Source: Alligator mississippiensis (Eukaryota; Chordata; Crocodylia; Alligatoridae). Taken from it: 64,000 bases of DNA. Below the pieces are notes generated by a model that saw only the letters and a list, made by a program, of their open reading frames with translations, searched no databases and was not told the origin of the DNA. Positions 23,105 through 34,618 of this stretch are shown in pieces (within the stretch, counting starts at the first letter, position 1; every line of letters begins with the position of its first letter). The stretch spans positions 48,089,434-48,153,433 of the forward strand of contig NC_081828.1 of assembly GCF_030867095.1 (NCBI RefSeq). Direction: 5' to 3'. The translations under genes were made by a program, and so were the position numbers.

Positions 23105-23256
23105 CAGACCATTGAGACAGGGTCCAAGAGCCAGACAAAGTCTGGATGTTCAGTGCCTCTGGCTGTAGTTATGTGCATGTCCAGGAATCAAACCCAGGTC
23201 TTCCATGTGGTAGACAAGGATTCTACCACTGAACCACAGCAGCAGGTTTAAGTACT
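23105..23256 (-). repeat. tRNA-derived SINE copy
   Basis: The minus strand reads TGTGGTTCAGTGGTAGAATC (A-box region of tRNA-Gly type) and then GGGTTTGATTCC (B box), followed by the same tail as the copy at 735-955. The anticodon loop CTACCAC would read ACC. There is no pairing acceptor stem, so it is not a working tRNA gene. Confidence 0.7.
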
Positions 23257-23334
23257 ACCATTCTTTTAATTTTTGTGTATTTGTCCTTTTATTAGTTCTA
23301 TAGTAATTGTTTTTTCTAACAATCCTGATGCATG

Positions 23335-25349
23335 GAAAAAGAGGGAAAGGGGCCAGGAGGCTTCCTTGGCTGACCAGAGAAATCCAGGGCAGCCTACGGG
23401 CCAAAAGGGGGACACATAAAAAGTGGAAACAGGGAGAGATCACCAAAGAGGAGTATACCTCCTCTGCTCGCGCTTGTAGGGAGGCAGTTAGACGGGCCAC
23501 AGCTACCATGGAGCTGAGGATGGCATCCCAAGGAAAGGATAACAACAAATTGTTTTTTAGATATATAGGGAGTAAAAGGAAGGCCCAGGGAGGAACAGGA
23601 CCCCTACTACATGGACAGAAGTAATTGGTGACGGACAGGGGGGACAAAGCTGAACTCCTCAACGAGTTCTTTGCCTCAGTGTTCCTAAGCAAGGGGCACA
23701 ACAAGGCTCTCACTGGGTTTGTAGAGAGGCAGCAGCATGGTGCCAGACTTCCATGCGTAGACCCTGAGATGGTGCAGAGTCACTTGGAAGAACTGGATGC
23801 CTTTAAGTCTGCAGGCCCGGATGAGCTTCATCCGAGGGTACTGAAGGCACTGGCCGACGTCATTGCACAGCCACTGGCGGGAATATTTGAACGCTCGTGG
23901 CGCACGGGCCAGGTCCTGGAGGACTGGAAAAGGGCCAATGTGGTCCCCATTTTCAAGAAGGGGAGGAAGGAAGACCCGGGCAACTATAGGCTAGTCAGTC
24001 TCACCTCCATCCTTGGCAAAGTCTTTGAAAAAATTATCAAGGCTCGCATTTGCGAGAGCCCGGCAAGACAAATTATGCTGAGGGGAAACCAGCACGGGTT
24101 CGTAGCAGGCAGATCATGCCTGACTAATCTAGTCTCTTTTTTTATGACCAGGTTACGAAACGCCTGGACACAGGAGGAGGGGTGGATGTCGTATCCTTAG
24201 ACTTCAGGAAGGCCTTCAATACGGTATCCCACCCCATACTGGTGAACAAGTTAAGAGGCTGTGACTTGGATGACTACACAGTCCAGTGGGTGGCGAATTG
24301 GCTAGAGGGTTGCACCCAGAGTTGTGGTAGATGGGTCGGTTTCGACCTAGAAGGGTGTGGGCAGTGGGGTCCCGCACGGCTCGGTCCTTGGACCCGATAC
24401 TCTTTAATGTCTTCATCAGCGACTTGGACGAGGGAGTGAAGTGTACTCTGTCCAAGTTTCCGCATGACACAAAGCTATGGAGAGAAGTGGACATGCCGGA
24501 GGGCAGGGAACAGCTGCAGGCAGACCTGGACAGGTTGGACAAGTGGGCAGAAAACAACAGAATGCAGTTCAACAAGGAGAAATGCAAAGTGCTACACCTA
24601 GGGAGGAAAAATGTCCCCCACACCTACTGCCTAGGAAATGACCAGCTGGGTGGCACGGAAGTGGAAAGGGATCTTGGAGTCCTAGTGGACTCCAAGATGA
24701 ACATGAGTCGGCAGTGTGACGAAGCCATCAGAAAAGCTAATGGCACTTTATCGTGCATCAGCAGATGCATGACGAATACATCCAAAGAGGTGATACTTCC
24801 CCTCTATCGGGCGCTGGTCAGACCACAGTTGGAATACTGCGTGCAATTCTGGGCGCCGCAATTCAAGAGGGATGCGGATAACCTGGAGAGGGTCCAGAGA
24901 AGGGCCACTCGTATGTTTAAGGGCTTGCAGACCAAGCCCTACGAGGAGAGACTAGAGAACCTGGACCTTTTCAGCCTTCGCAAAGGAAGGTTGAGAGGCG
25001 ACCTTGTGGCTGCCTATAAATTCATCACGGGGGCACAGAAGGGAATTGGTGAGGTTTTATTCACCAAGGTGCCCCCGGGGTTTACAAGAAATAATGGCCA
25101 GAAGCTAGCAGAGAGCAGATTTAGACTAGACATTAGGAAGAACTTCTTCACAGTTCGAGTGGCCAAGGTCTGGAACGGGCTCCCAAGGGAGGTGGTGCTC
25201 TCCTCTACCCTGGGGGTCTTCAAGAGGAGGTTGGATATGCATTTAGCTGGGGTCATCTAGACCCAGCACTCTTTCCTGCCTATGCAGGGGGTTGGACTCG
25301 ATGATCTATTGAGGTCCCTTCCGACCCTAACATCTATGAATCTATGAAC
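23335..25349 (+). mobile_element. 5'-truncated CR1 LINE
   Basis: Plus-strand CR1 that begins inside ORF2 at GKGARRLPWLTREIQGS and continues through reverse transcriptase to the ORF2 stop at 25258-25260 and the 3' end 'catctatgaatctatgaac'. It is broken by an in-frame stop near 23622 and by frameshifts near 24150 and 24340; the last 300 codons (24331-25260) are open and end RRLDMHLAGVI. Its text is close to the copy at 34.5-39 kb, so both probably come from one subfamily. Confidence 0.9.
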
Positions 25350-25611
25350 TAGAAAACTCTGTTTTCTGAAGTTAAAACAAGCAGACTTTCTTTGAGCTAG
25401 GAGGCAAAATCATTTTAATCTTTGAGAGAGAATTGAAAAACAGTAAAAGATGCATACTTTTCTTGCAGATAATCTTTTATTTACAAAACAGCAACTTGAG
25501 TAGAGGCATACAGAGATAAAAGCAATTCTATATATACAAATAATTTGAGAAAAGAGAATTTGGTAGAAAAACTAATTAGAATCAGTTTATTATATTCAGG
25601 GAGCTCATAAC

Positions 25612-26654
25612 CAGGGATCCTGGTTTTCTCTGTTTAAAAATTTCAAGATTTTCTGATTAAAAAAAAAAATTAAAAAAATCCCAAATTTAATTGATTTAAA
25701 AAACCCAAAGTCTGTTTTTCCATGATTAAAAATGAAGTGCCACTATATATAGGTATCAGTTAAATACAATGTTTTACCAATATATTTTCAATTCTAAAGT
25801 AATTTGGAAGCCTACCTGTGCCTCAGTCATTATATAGGTATTTAAAATTCATTTTATTATATTTTGGCATTTGATTTTGTCCTTTTTATAATGGAAAATC
25901 AGAGCTCCTGCTGCCCCCTTCACTCACCAGAATGTAGCTGTAGCTGAACCCCTGCTGCTTTGTGGCTCTGAGCAGCCCTGATATGCTGATGCCCTGCCAT
26001 TGCCCAAGCCACAGCCCCCCCAGTGCCACCTGTACCCTCCTGATGCACAGTTCCCCTTCCTCCCTCCCACCTCGGCCATGCCAGTGCTCCTTGCTCCTGA
26101 CCCTCAGCCCCCCCCGCCCCATCCCTTTTGGTGCCCTTCACTTCCGGCCCTCAGCTGCTCATTCTTGCTAGTGCCTCTCGCTCCCAACCCATAGTTTCCC
26201 CCCTCCGCCCTAGTACCCTTCACTCCTGACCCATAGCCCCCTGCCCTCTCCAGGCCCACGTGGACTCGGGATGGGGGTCTGCAGGGACACGGATGGCTTT
26301 CAGCATGAGATGCTTGCAGGGTATCTTGTGGAACCTTAGGCGGTGACTGGGGCACCACGCACTGCCCTGAACTGTTGCCTGGGGCTGTGGCATGGCGGGG
26401 AGTGCCAGTGCCGCACTCCACAGCAGCGCTGTGAAGTGGAGCGTGGCTCTGGCCCAGTCATGTTGCAGGCAGGAGGAGGAGGGCGAGGGGCTTCAGGCAG
26501 CATCTCCCAGCTGCCCTGTCCTGCCCCTGAGACCCCAGGCGCTGGTCCTGGTATCGCCAGCCTGGCCATGCAGGTCTCCGTTGCCCCTGTGCTCTTTTCC
26601 TTTAAAGAGAAAAATCCATGTTTTTCTGCAGTAAATGGAAAATCTGGATTCCTG
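25612..26654. mobile_element. hAT-type element with CAGGGATCCTGG ends (family C)
   Basis: The left end CAGGGATCCTGGTTTTCTCT and the right end, inverted CAGGAATCCAGATTTTCC, lie between CTCATAAC (25604-25611) and TTCATAAC (26655-26662), seven of eight matching. 'tttaaagagaaaaatccatg' near the right end is the complement of the left subterminal text. A second copy is at 43002. Confidence 0.8.
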
Positions 26655-29600
26655 TTCATAACTGGGGGGAAAAAAAAAAAGCAGAGACCAGAAGCTGGGA
26701 CATTTAGCAGAATTTTGAGTAAGTGTACTTACTTATGTTGTGTAGTACAGCAGGAGTCTTCCCATTATCCCTAAAGTGTAAGTAGCCATAGGATTAAGAG
26801 CATCTGTAATTTACTGTCTTAGATACAAGCTGAAAGTGTTTCATGTTGGGATAGAGTACAGGAGGAGGAAGACTTCTGTTCAAAATATTTAATAGATTCA
26901 GTGTTGAAGTAAAAATGCTTAAAAAGAGTCCTTATGTAACGTGAAGAAACTTAATGTGTGTTGAAGACACCATTACATCAGGTTCATGTTTAGATGTGTA
27001 AAAAAAATACATAAATATGTATATATAAAAATATAAGTAGCAGCAGCTAATTAGATTCATAGGTTGGTGGCTGTTGTCTCTGGGATACTTTTTGTTTCCT
27101 GTGGCCACATGGTTGTTTTTTTTTTAAGCACCAGTTTTAAAAGTAGAAAAACAAGACCTTGTGTAGGGAAACTATCTAAAGAAATCTCTCACATAATGCA
27201 ACTCTTGAATTCTAGATAAACTATTGAGCAGCCCATTCCAATGACAAAATGTTAATTTTTGTTTTGCAGAGGGAGGGAAGGGGGTGGTCTTGACTAATGT
27301 TCACATGCTGCTTGTTTTGTCATTTGAAATTGTAAAACACTTCTAATCTTATTAATTTAATGTATTACACAACACTGATGGATGCATCCAAATGCTAGTT
27401 CTCATGTTATGGGTATGTAAGTTGAGTGCATTGGATATCTTTTCTCCAGAAAGATTTTATTGCTACTGTGCTAGCTTCTAACCTAAAGTGGGCTGGAATT
27501 TGCCTCAAGCATGAGAACGGAATCTCATAAAATTGGATTAAAGACTGATTAATGTATTTGCTATCTATTTAGAGGATCTATTTTAACAGCTAAAACCCAT
27601 TTGTATCATTTTCTTGTTTTTTTAAATAATGAACAATGAAGTTCTGAGAAGTTTTTTTTCTCAGGGAAAATTATTACTACTTTCCCCCCTCCCCCCGCTT
27701 AAAAACCATATACATTTTTATCATGAGTCTGTTATGAGACTGGTCTATTGAGTCATTGTCAATTGTATCAGATACTGTTATTAGAAATACGGTGTAAGGT
27801 AGCTATACAGTTTGAAAACTTTTCTCCTAGCTTTTAGTTCAACATTGGCTTTTCATTCATATTTTTAATCCTTATAGTAATATCTCCAAATCTTGATAGC
27901 CATCAAAGAATTAACCTAAGTAATTTAACTTAATGACCTAAGTTCTTTTATCTTTTGGTTTGTGTTTCTATATTGTACAATATCATAGTACTATTTTTCT
28001 TGTCCTCTAGCATAAAAAAAGGTGATGAGACCTGATAGTTGGTAGGAAGGAAATGAAGATGCTCATATGTATTTTGTGGAATATTTAAAGAGAAAATTGT
28101 ACAACATTTATATCTTTTGGGGACCTGGGATTAGATACAAGTCAAATCATTTCTCGGAGAGAATATTGAAACTAATAGATTGTTGTAAATATATGAAAAT
28201 GGGTTTTTAGAAGAACAGAAACATGCCTCTGTAGAACCATTTTGTCTCCGTAAGATATTTAACACCCTAAATTTATTTTACAGTAATGATTCAAGAATCA
28301 GAAGTCCAGGCTTTAGGATGTAAAAGGGAAAATATTTTTTCTGCGTGAAACTTTAATGTGTAGCTTCATATAGCTTTGAAGAATTATGTTCTTTCAAGGC
28401 AAGCAACTTCCTGATGCATTAAAATTTCTTTTATATTTTTATTAGCATCTAAAGTTGGTCAAATAATTATTTTGGTAGTGCTAGCAAATTTTCACGCTAT
28501 TTTGTTAATAGTAATTCTGCCTTGTATCACAAAGTGGCTTGAGATCTCTTATGTGGGAAAGCTGCAACATGATGAAAATCCTTCTCAAAAATAAATTAGC
28601 TTAAAGATTTTGGAACTGGCCTGTTTCAAATTAAGGACAAAATTTGACCTTCCCATCCCCCCAAAGACTTTTGGCCTGTTTTTTAGTGTCTGTCCTTCAA
28701 ATACTTAATATGCACATTGCATACTAGCTCCTAGTGGAGCTTTTGTACTTTGAGTAGTGTTAACTCAGATTTCAGAAGTTTGTGGGGAAGCATCTGTTTG
28801 TCATCTTGATGGATGGTCTAGTCATTGTTTCAGGAAAGCTGTTTTCTCCTTGGTAAATTAGTGAGATCTAATTAAGGTTAATGGAAGGTAAAAGTATTAA
28901 ATTGAAAAAGCTTGTAGCTTTGATTGGATATCATACAGTACCCAAAGTGAAGTATTGAAGTAAAGCTTTTAGCTGCTGCTATTTGTTTTTTCCAGTGATT
29001 GATACTACCAGCAAAAGCTTATTATTTTCAAATAGCAGCAATCTGAAGGGGAAAACTATGCTAGCATTAGGTAAGTGTGTTTTGGACAATGCAGGCTTTC
29101 ATTTTATAGACCCCGGAAGCAAATTCCCCTGTGGCACATTTGGAGAAGTTGCATCCTATGTTAGAGCTTCAGCTTTATGTGAGTTGATAAGCTAAACCCC
29201 ACAGGAGAAAACTCAGATTTAAGTGCATGTAGTGTTTTTGTTATTTGGTTTTCTTTTCCCCTCCGTGGTTAGACCAGGAAACAAGAGATAAAACCAAGTT
29301 ATGCAATATTTATGCACTCTGAGTAGAGGCTGAAAGATTTTTTACTTGTTATACCTGGGTTGGAGAAGAAGGTTGTATGTAACCTTTCCTCTCTCTTACA
29401 CCTCCTTGCAAACTAAATTTATGCATCTGGTTTCCACCTTTGCCTAGCAACATTCCTGCATATTTGGATTGTCTGGATTAGGAACAATTACTATTGATCC
29501 TGTCACACTTGCAAACAGACTGTGCTATTTGAAATTTAAGGCATTGTCCGAAGTTGGCTTTTTGCAGTAAGATGTGCAGACCCAGACCTTAGGCATTACA

Positions 29601-29657
29601 GCTTTGACTGTTGAATTCCCGCTACCAAAGTGGTTCCCAACTGATTGGTAACAAGTC
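26655..29657. other. AT-rich intron sequence, nothing recognised
   Basis: About 3 kb without a named repeat, exon or RNA gene that I can support. Confidence 0.5.
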
Positions 29658-30350
29658 TAGGGGTTGGCAGCCTTTTTCTTTCATGGGCCACTGCTTGCCA
29701 GCCAAAAATCTGCCCCCAGAATGACCAACATGCCTCTGCTTACCTTTGCCACTGATTTAAGTGGCCAAGGATAATGGAATGGGGTAAATCTGACAGTGCC
29801 ATAGTGGCAGAGCAGGCAGGGTTGGGCAGCCAGCAGTTACTGTGGGGGGGAATAGATGGAACCCAGCAGGTGGTAAAATCATGGGGATGCTCCCTCTGCT
29901 GCCCAGGCCACAGATCGGTGGTTCTCAACCTTTTTAGACTCAAGGCACCCCTCATTAGACTCAAAGCAGCCTTCAACAGCTGTTGTGAATTGAGCAGCAC
30001 TTCATTTCAAAGAACAACTTAGTAGTAGTAGCTTCCTTTCAGAGGGGCAAGGCAGTGGTGGAGATAAGAGAGCATCCAGGCAAGGAGGAGCCTGAGCCTG
30101 TGCCTGTGCTTAGCTATCACCTCAACACCTGGTGTATATATATCTCTTCATACCCTGGTTCTCCAGGCACTCTGGTTGAGAATAACTGAAATAGATGAAG
30201 TAAGGCAGTAAGTAGGATGCTGAGGACACCTCCTTTGTTGCCTGGGCTGCAGCGTGCTGTTGATTTCTACCTCTGCCTCCCCCCTGTTCCACAAGCTGCC
30301 ACACATCAGATCCAGTCTCTTTGTAGGCTAAATCTGGTTTCCAACCCTTG
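29658..30350. mobile_element. Probable hAT-type element, with another inside
   Basis: The left end TAGGGGTTGGCAGCC and the inverted right end CAAGGGTTGGAAACC match well, but the flanks AACAAGTC and GTTCAGGT do not. It contains a second hAT-type element at 29916-30188. Confidence 0.5.
29916..30188. mobile_element. hAT-type MITE nested in 29658-30350
   Basis: The left end CGGTGGTTCTCAACCTTTTT and the right end '...ctctggttgagaataactg' are inverted. The flanks CCACAGAT and AAATAGAT agree at five of eight. The ends match those of 4865-5116. Confidence 0.6.
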
Positions 30351-30575
30351 GTTCAGGTTCTAAAGGACAGCCACCACTCCTTAACAGGCAGAACTTTTCT
30401 CATCCTTGTGTCACACTTGACATACTTGGTACACAAATCAAGAAAAGTGGCCTTGAACTTGAAAAGTAACTGCAATAGTAGTTTATTCTCCTATACCTGG
30501 AGGATAATTTGGTTCTACCTAGTCATGCTAATATTCCATGCACAGAACTCAGTAAAGTCTTTTGACTGGTGCAGG

Positions 30576-32040
30576 CAGGGCTGTATTAACCTTTTCATGG
30601 GCCCTAGGCAAACAAACTCATGGGCCCCTACTTAATACTGCATGTTGATGTAACACTTGCAAAGCTTGCCTTGCTGCAAGCTGAGTGGGTGAGCTGTGTT
30701 TAAGAGCTCTGCGAGAAAAGGGTGGCAACTTTTGCAGAGGGTGTATAAGCTTTATCAGACAGAGTAAGCAGTGCACGATGCATGATTTTTATTGGAGTAT
30801 TTGAATTGTGACCAGAGCCCACATTATGAACCAAGGGCTCTGGTTGGCTGCTACTGAGCCATAAAAAGCTGAGGGGGGGAAAAGAAGAGAATAAGCTGGG
30901 GAGGAGCCAACTCCAGGCCTGGAGAGAGAGGAGGAGACTCAGCCCCCAGCTGAGGGAGACTGAGCTGAAACTTGCTGAGGGAGCAGGAATCAGGATGGAA
31001 GAGAGCCTGTGTTATCCCATGAGAAGTTGATTCTCCACTGGGTTTGGAGCTGTGCAACCAGGGCCACAGGTGCCAGGGAAAGAGTGGGGAGGGGTTGGTA
31101 AGCAAGGCTGGTAAGCTTGCTGGGAGCTGGAAAGGCTCTGGCTGCAGAGTCAGAGAGGTGCAGAGGGAAACCCCTGTCTGTGGGTGGATTGCTGAGAGGG
31201 GGAGACAGCCCCCAGAGGTAGTGGGCTGAGAGAAAACAAACCAGCCTGGGTGTGTGAGGAGACACCTAATCAGTAGTGTTTGCAGTACATGTATTTCTAG
31301 AATGATCTCTTAAGCAGTTTCTATCTGCCAATAAAGGAAACAACAGGGAGCCTATTGCCACCCTATTGCCTACAGCAGCTGTTCAGAGTCTGTTTGGTTG
31401 TGTTACCAAAGAATAAAGGAGTCCATTTTCCTCACAGCAGCAGAAGGCTTGCCTCCACCATCTAGTGGTGGAACATAGTTATAGCTCTGTTGCCATTTAT
31501 GGTTATGGGAAGTGGATTGTGACCAGAAGGAAACCCATTGGGTTATGGGGGGGGGGAACTGTTTTAAAAGAGTTATAACAAGGTGAATTTAGTTATTTAG
31601 GTAGTTTAACACAAGTGGGACTGCCCAGTGTGCTGAAATTATCCACCTCATGTTGTATTTGTGAATTTTTATTGTAAATCGTTAGTTTTTTATTAACTAT
31701 TGTTATTATATTTCTTTGTTCATTTTTCCTGTATATAAATTAGTTGTGTATAATAAAGAATGTGTTCATTGGGTTCAGAGCTGATTCCTGGGTGGTGAGG
31801 GACACACCTCTCCATGGGACCCCTCAGTTAGTAGTCTGCCTGAGGGGCTCCCAGGGCTACTGGCACCCTGAGGACCCAAAATCTGGTGCATCACCCAGCC
31901 TTAGTGTGCTGGCATGGGTTATATTTATATTGCTTTTTTCACTCAATAATTATAATATGTAAAATAAGCACAACTGGGCCCCTTCTTTACTTAAGGCCCT
32001 AGGCATATGCCTAGTTTGCCTGTGCGTTAATCCAGCCCCG
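30576..32040. mobile_element. hAT-type element, 1465 bp, with unknown cargo
   Basis: The left end CAGGGCTGTATTAACC and the inverted right end CGGGGCTGGATTAACG lie between GGTGCAGG (30568-30575) and GGTACAGG (32041-32048), seven of eight. Both subterminal regions carry 'gggccctaggca' in opposite orientation. The inside (30650-31960) has no transposase; it ends with an AT-rich part holding AATAAA and then 'gattcctgggtggtgaggga'. The origin of the inside is unknown. Confidence 0.8.
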
Positions 32041-33414
32041 GGTACAGGCCCACATAAGTATGGCAGGATGCATAGTTAGGAAGGCCACAGTCACACTTAA
32101 AAGCCCTTCAAAATCCATGTTAGAATGGGGGAGGAGACCAGGGTGTGCTGCAAGCATTTGGAAAATGTTGGGTGTAGTCCACTCACATTCGCACCAATCA
32201 TTAGTGTAAGATGCTACTTACTCTCAGCCCCCATTTGTGGGGTTCTATAATATGACCTCCCTTCTCTGGACAACGCCAGGGTTCACTTGTACTGCACATT
32301 GCACTGGTTTGGAGGGTGCTGTCAAGGCCAACAGGATGCCTTTTTAGGGTACTTTTCATGCTCTGTTGGCTCAAGTGAAGATTACAGCACTGCCAGAATA
32401 ACCTAAATGTAAATGGTTGTTCTGAGCCAACAACATTTTTGTCAGCAGAATTTTCCAGTGTAGACAAAGCATAAGCCCTGAAACGGGGAAAACGCTTATA
32501 CAGGGGTACATTGCAGGAAAAATACTCCTTTTCTATCAATAAAACCCATACCTTCACTTACACAAAAACCCCAAACTTAATTGGGTGTTTCTTTTTTCGA
32601 TGGGAGTTAGCTGTCTAAATACCTTTTGAAGATTTGACCTGAAACTTCTGAACTACACTTTTAAACTTTTAAATGTTCTCTGAAAAGGTGAGAGGGAGAG
32701 TCTGTCAAAATTTTAAATCTTCACACTGAAAGGGATATCTCTCTAAAGCCAGCATGCTTGCTTCAAACTGGGAGGCCAGACCATGATATTTAGTTGTATA
32801 TAAATGCGGCAATTGAATGCAATAAAATATTGTCCTCTTTTTAGCTATTATATACCAAGCCGGTGATCTGTGCAGTCCAGTCTGGCTATATAAATGGCAG
32901 TTTTATTTTGCTCTGTAAACAGAAAGTTCTTATTTACTGATCTCCTTGACTGCTCAGTTGCCATTTCCTGCTTGGTCCAAGCAGTATATTTAACTTATAC
33001 CCCAGAACAAGATATGAAGCTCTAATGCTATTTTAAAATATTTTGATAAGACTTGATCAGAAATGCCTGAAAGGAGAATGGATTTTAAAAGAAGAAATTA
33101 AGGGTTTTCCTTAGTACCAGAATTATTTTATGGCAGAGAAAATCAAGGTGTAGAGATCTGAGAAAATTGCTTCTTGGCCTCTTGAAGGTCAGATCAAATG
33201 TTATATATCTTCTTAGATACTTATGGCATTAATTTCCTTTCTTTATGTAGCTATAGCTACCTGGTTGCTCCGATTCTTACTCTGTTTTTCAGTTTCTGCT
33301 TTATTCATCACAGTAGCTGAGACCTATTGTAATTCCTTAAGAATTAAGTTCAGTGCTCCTTCAGATGCCCTTAGGATTTTTTCCTGTGATGTGAGCCCAT
33401 TTCTGCCCACTGAC
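32041..33414. other. Intron sequence with no clear element
   Basis: Nothing firmly recognised. 'ccagtgtagacaaagc' at about 32455 resembles a repeat phrase also seen near 750 ('tagtctacactac' in reverse). Confidence 0.4.
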
Positions 33415-33679
33415 TCTCAAGTGGGCCCTGGGCAGGATTGTGGCTGTGCTTGGGCTCCAGCCTGTGTTGTCACCACTGCAAGCCCCAGCCCCAGAACAGC
33501 TCCCCACCTAGTCATGCACCTTGCCAGTGCCACTTGGGCCGGTCTCCATGGTGTCCCTGGCCCTGCACTGTCATGGTCCCACTGCTTCTGGGGTCTACAT
33601 TGCCCAGCAGCCCCTGCTGGTTTCCATGGAGTCTGCCATGGTCCCAGGGTGGTTCGTGGGCCAGACTTTGCTCACCCTG
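33415..33679 (-). mobile_element. Diverged relative of the element at 52727
   Basis: The complement reads 'gggtgagcaaagtctggccc', 'caccatggagaccggcc' and 'gcagtggtgacaacacagg' in the same order as 52727-53186. The second end is lost or too diverged, and no target duplication was found. Confidence 0.55.
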
Positions 33680-34533
33680 GGACTAGGCTGTAAGCACAGA
33701 ACCAGTGGTATGACTTTACTCTCTTTCAATTCCCTGTTATTTGAAATTATTTAACAACATTGGAGCTTTTGTTGGTTTTCTGGAATTCTCACTAAAAACT
33801 GTGCATTTTTCCCATTACACATTCCTTCCTGTGGATCATTGCAGGCTTGAACTACATCATTATGTGTTTCATCAATGCATTCACAACTGCCTCAGTCCTG
33901 ACCTTACGAACATCTGAAATACTTGGCTTTATGGTTTATGGTGCACTGCAAATATATCTGAACAGCATTTGAATCCATCTCCACTGGCATCTTTCTGGGT
34001 CATGCTTTGTTAGGAACTACTGAAATCTATTATGGTCTGTGGACTTTGAATTTGTTACCTAGTAAATGTGATAAGACTTGAAGGTATTTGCAATAGCCAT
34101 ATTGTTTAGTTCTGTAGCTTAATACTTGTATTCATTCTCAATTTAATTTAAAGTCTCTAGCAGCCCTCTGCTTGCATCTGTTGAGCTCTTGAGTTAGTGT
34201 AAGTGCAAATAACAACAACTTTTGAGGCGTTGTAGTTCACCACAGATGGATATGAGTATTTAAGGAAACAACAATCTTCAAGTCCTTCCTTGATTAGCTC
34301 AAAAGCTGTGTGCATGTGTTGTTTCCCTAGGCGACTGGTAGGGGGTGCACAGAGGTGCGCGTGCCCCCCCCCATGGGGCTGGTGCCTCCCTGATGACCGA
34401 CACTGATACTGTCGGTAGGGCTGGTGCCCCCCTGACAGAGCTGCTGCCATTGGCGGCTTCTGCGGGTACCCCTCAGATTCAGGAGGCACCAGTCACTCAT
34501 GGTTGTTCCCCTGTCTAAATATGTGAAGAATTC
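33680..34533. other. Intron sequence, nothing recognised
   Basis: A GC-rich patch near 34320-34500 ('gggctggtgcc') looks like part of a degraded DNA element; no ends could be set. Confidence 0.4.
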
Positions 34534-34618
34534 TTCATAGATTCATAGATGTTAGGGTCGGAAGGGACCTCAATAGATCGAGTCTGACCCCCTGCGTAAG
34601 CAGGAAAGAGTGCTGGGT

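Noticed and set aside
23180-23256. tRNA-Gly gene on the minus strand
   Set aside because: The A and B boxes are good but the acceptor stem does not pair, and the tail is shared with another copy at 735, so it is a SINE.
33223-33693. 156-codon plus-strand open frame
   Set aside because: Its second half is the antisense of a DNA element and the first half is low-complexity hydrophobic text.
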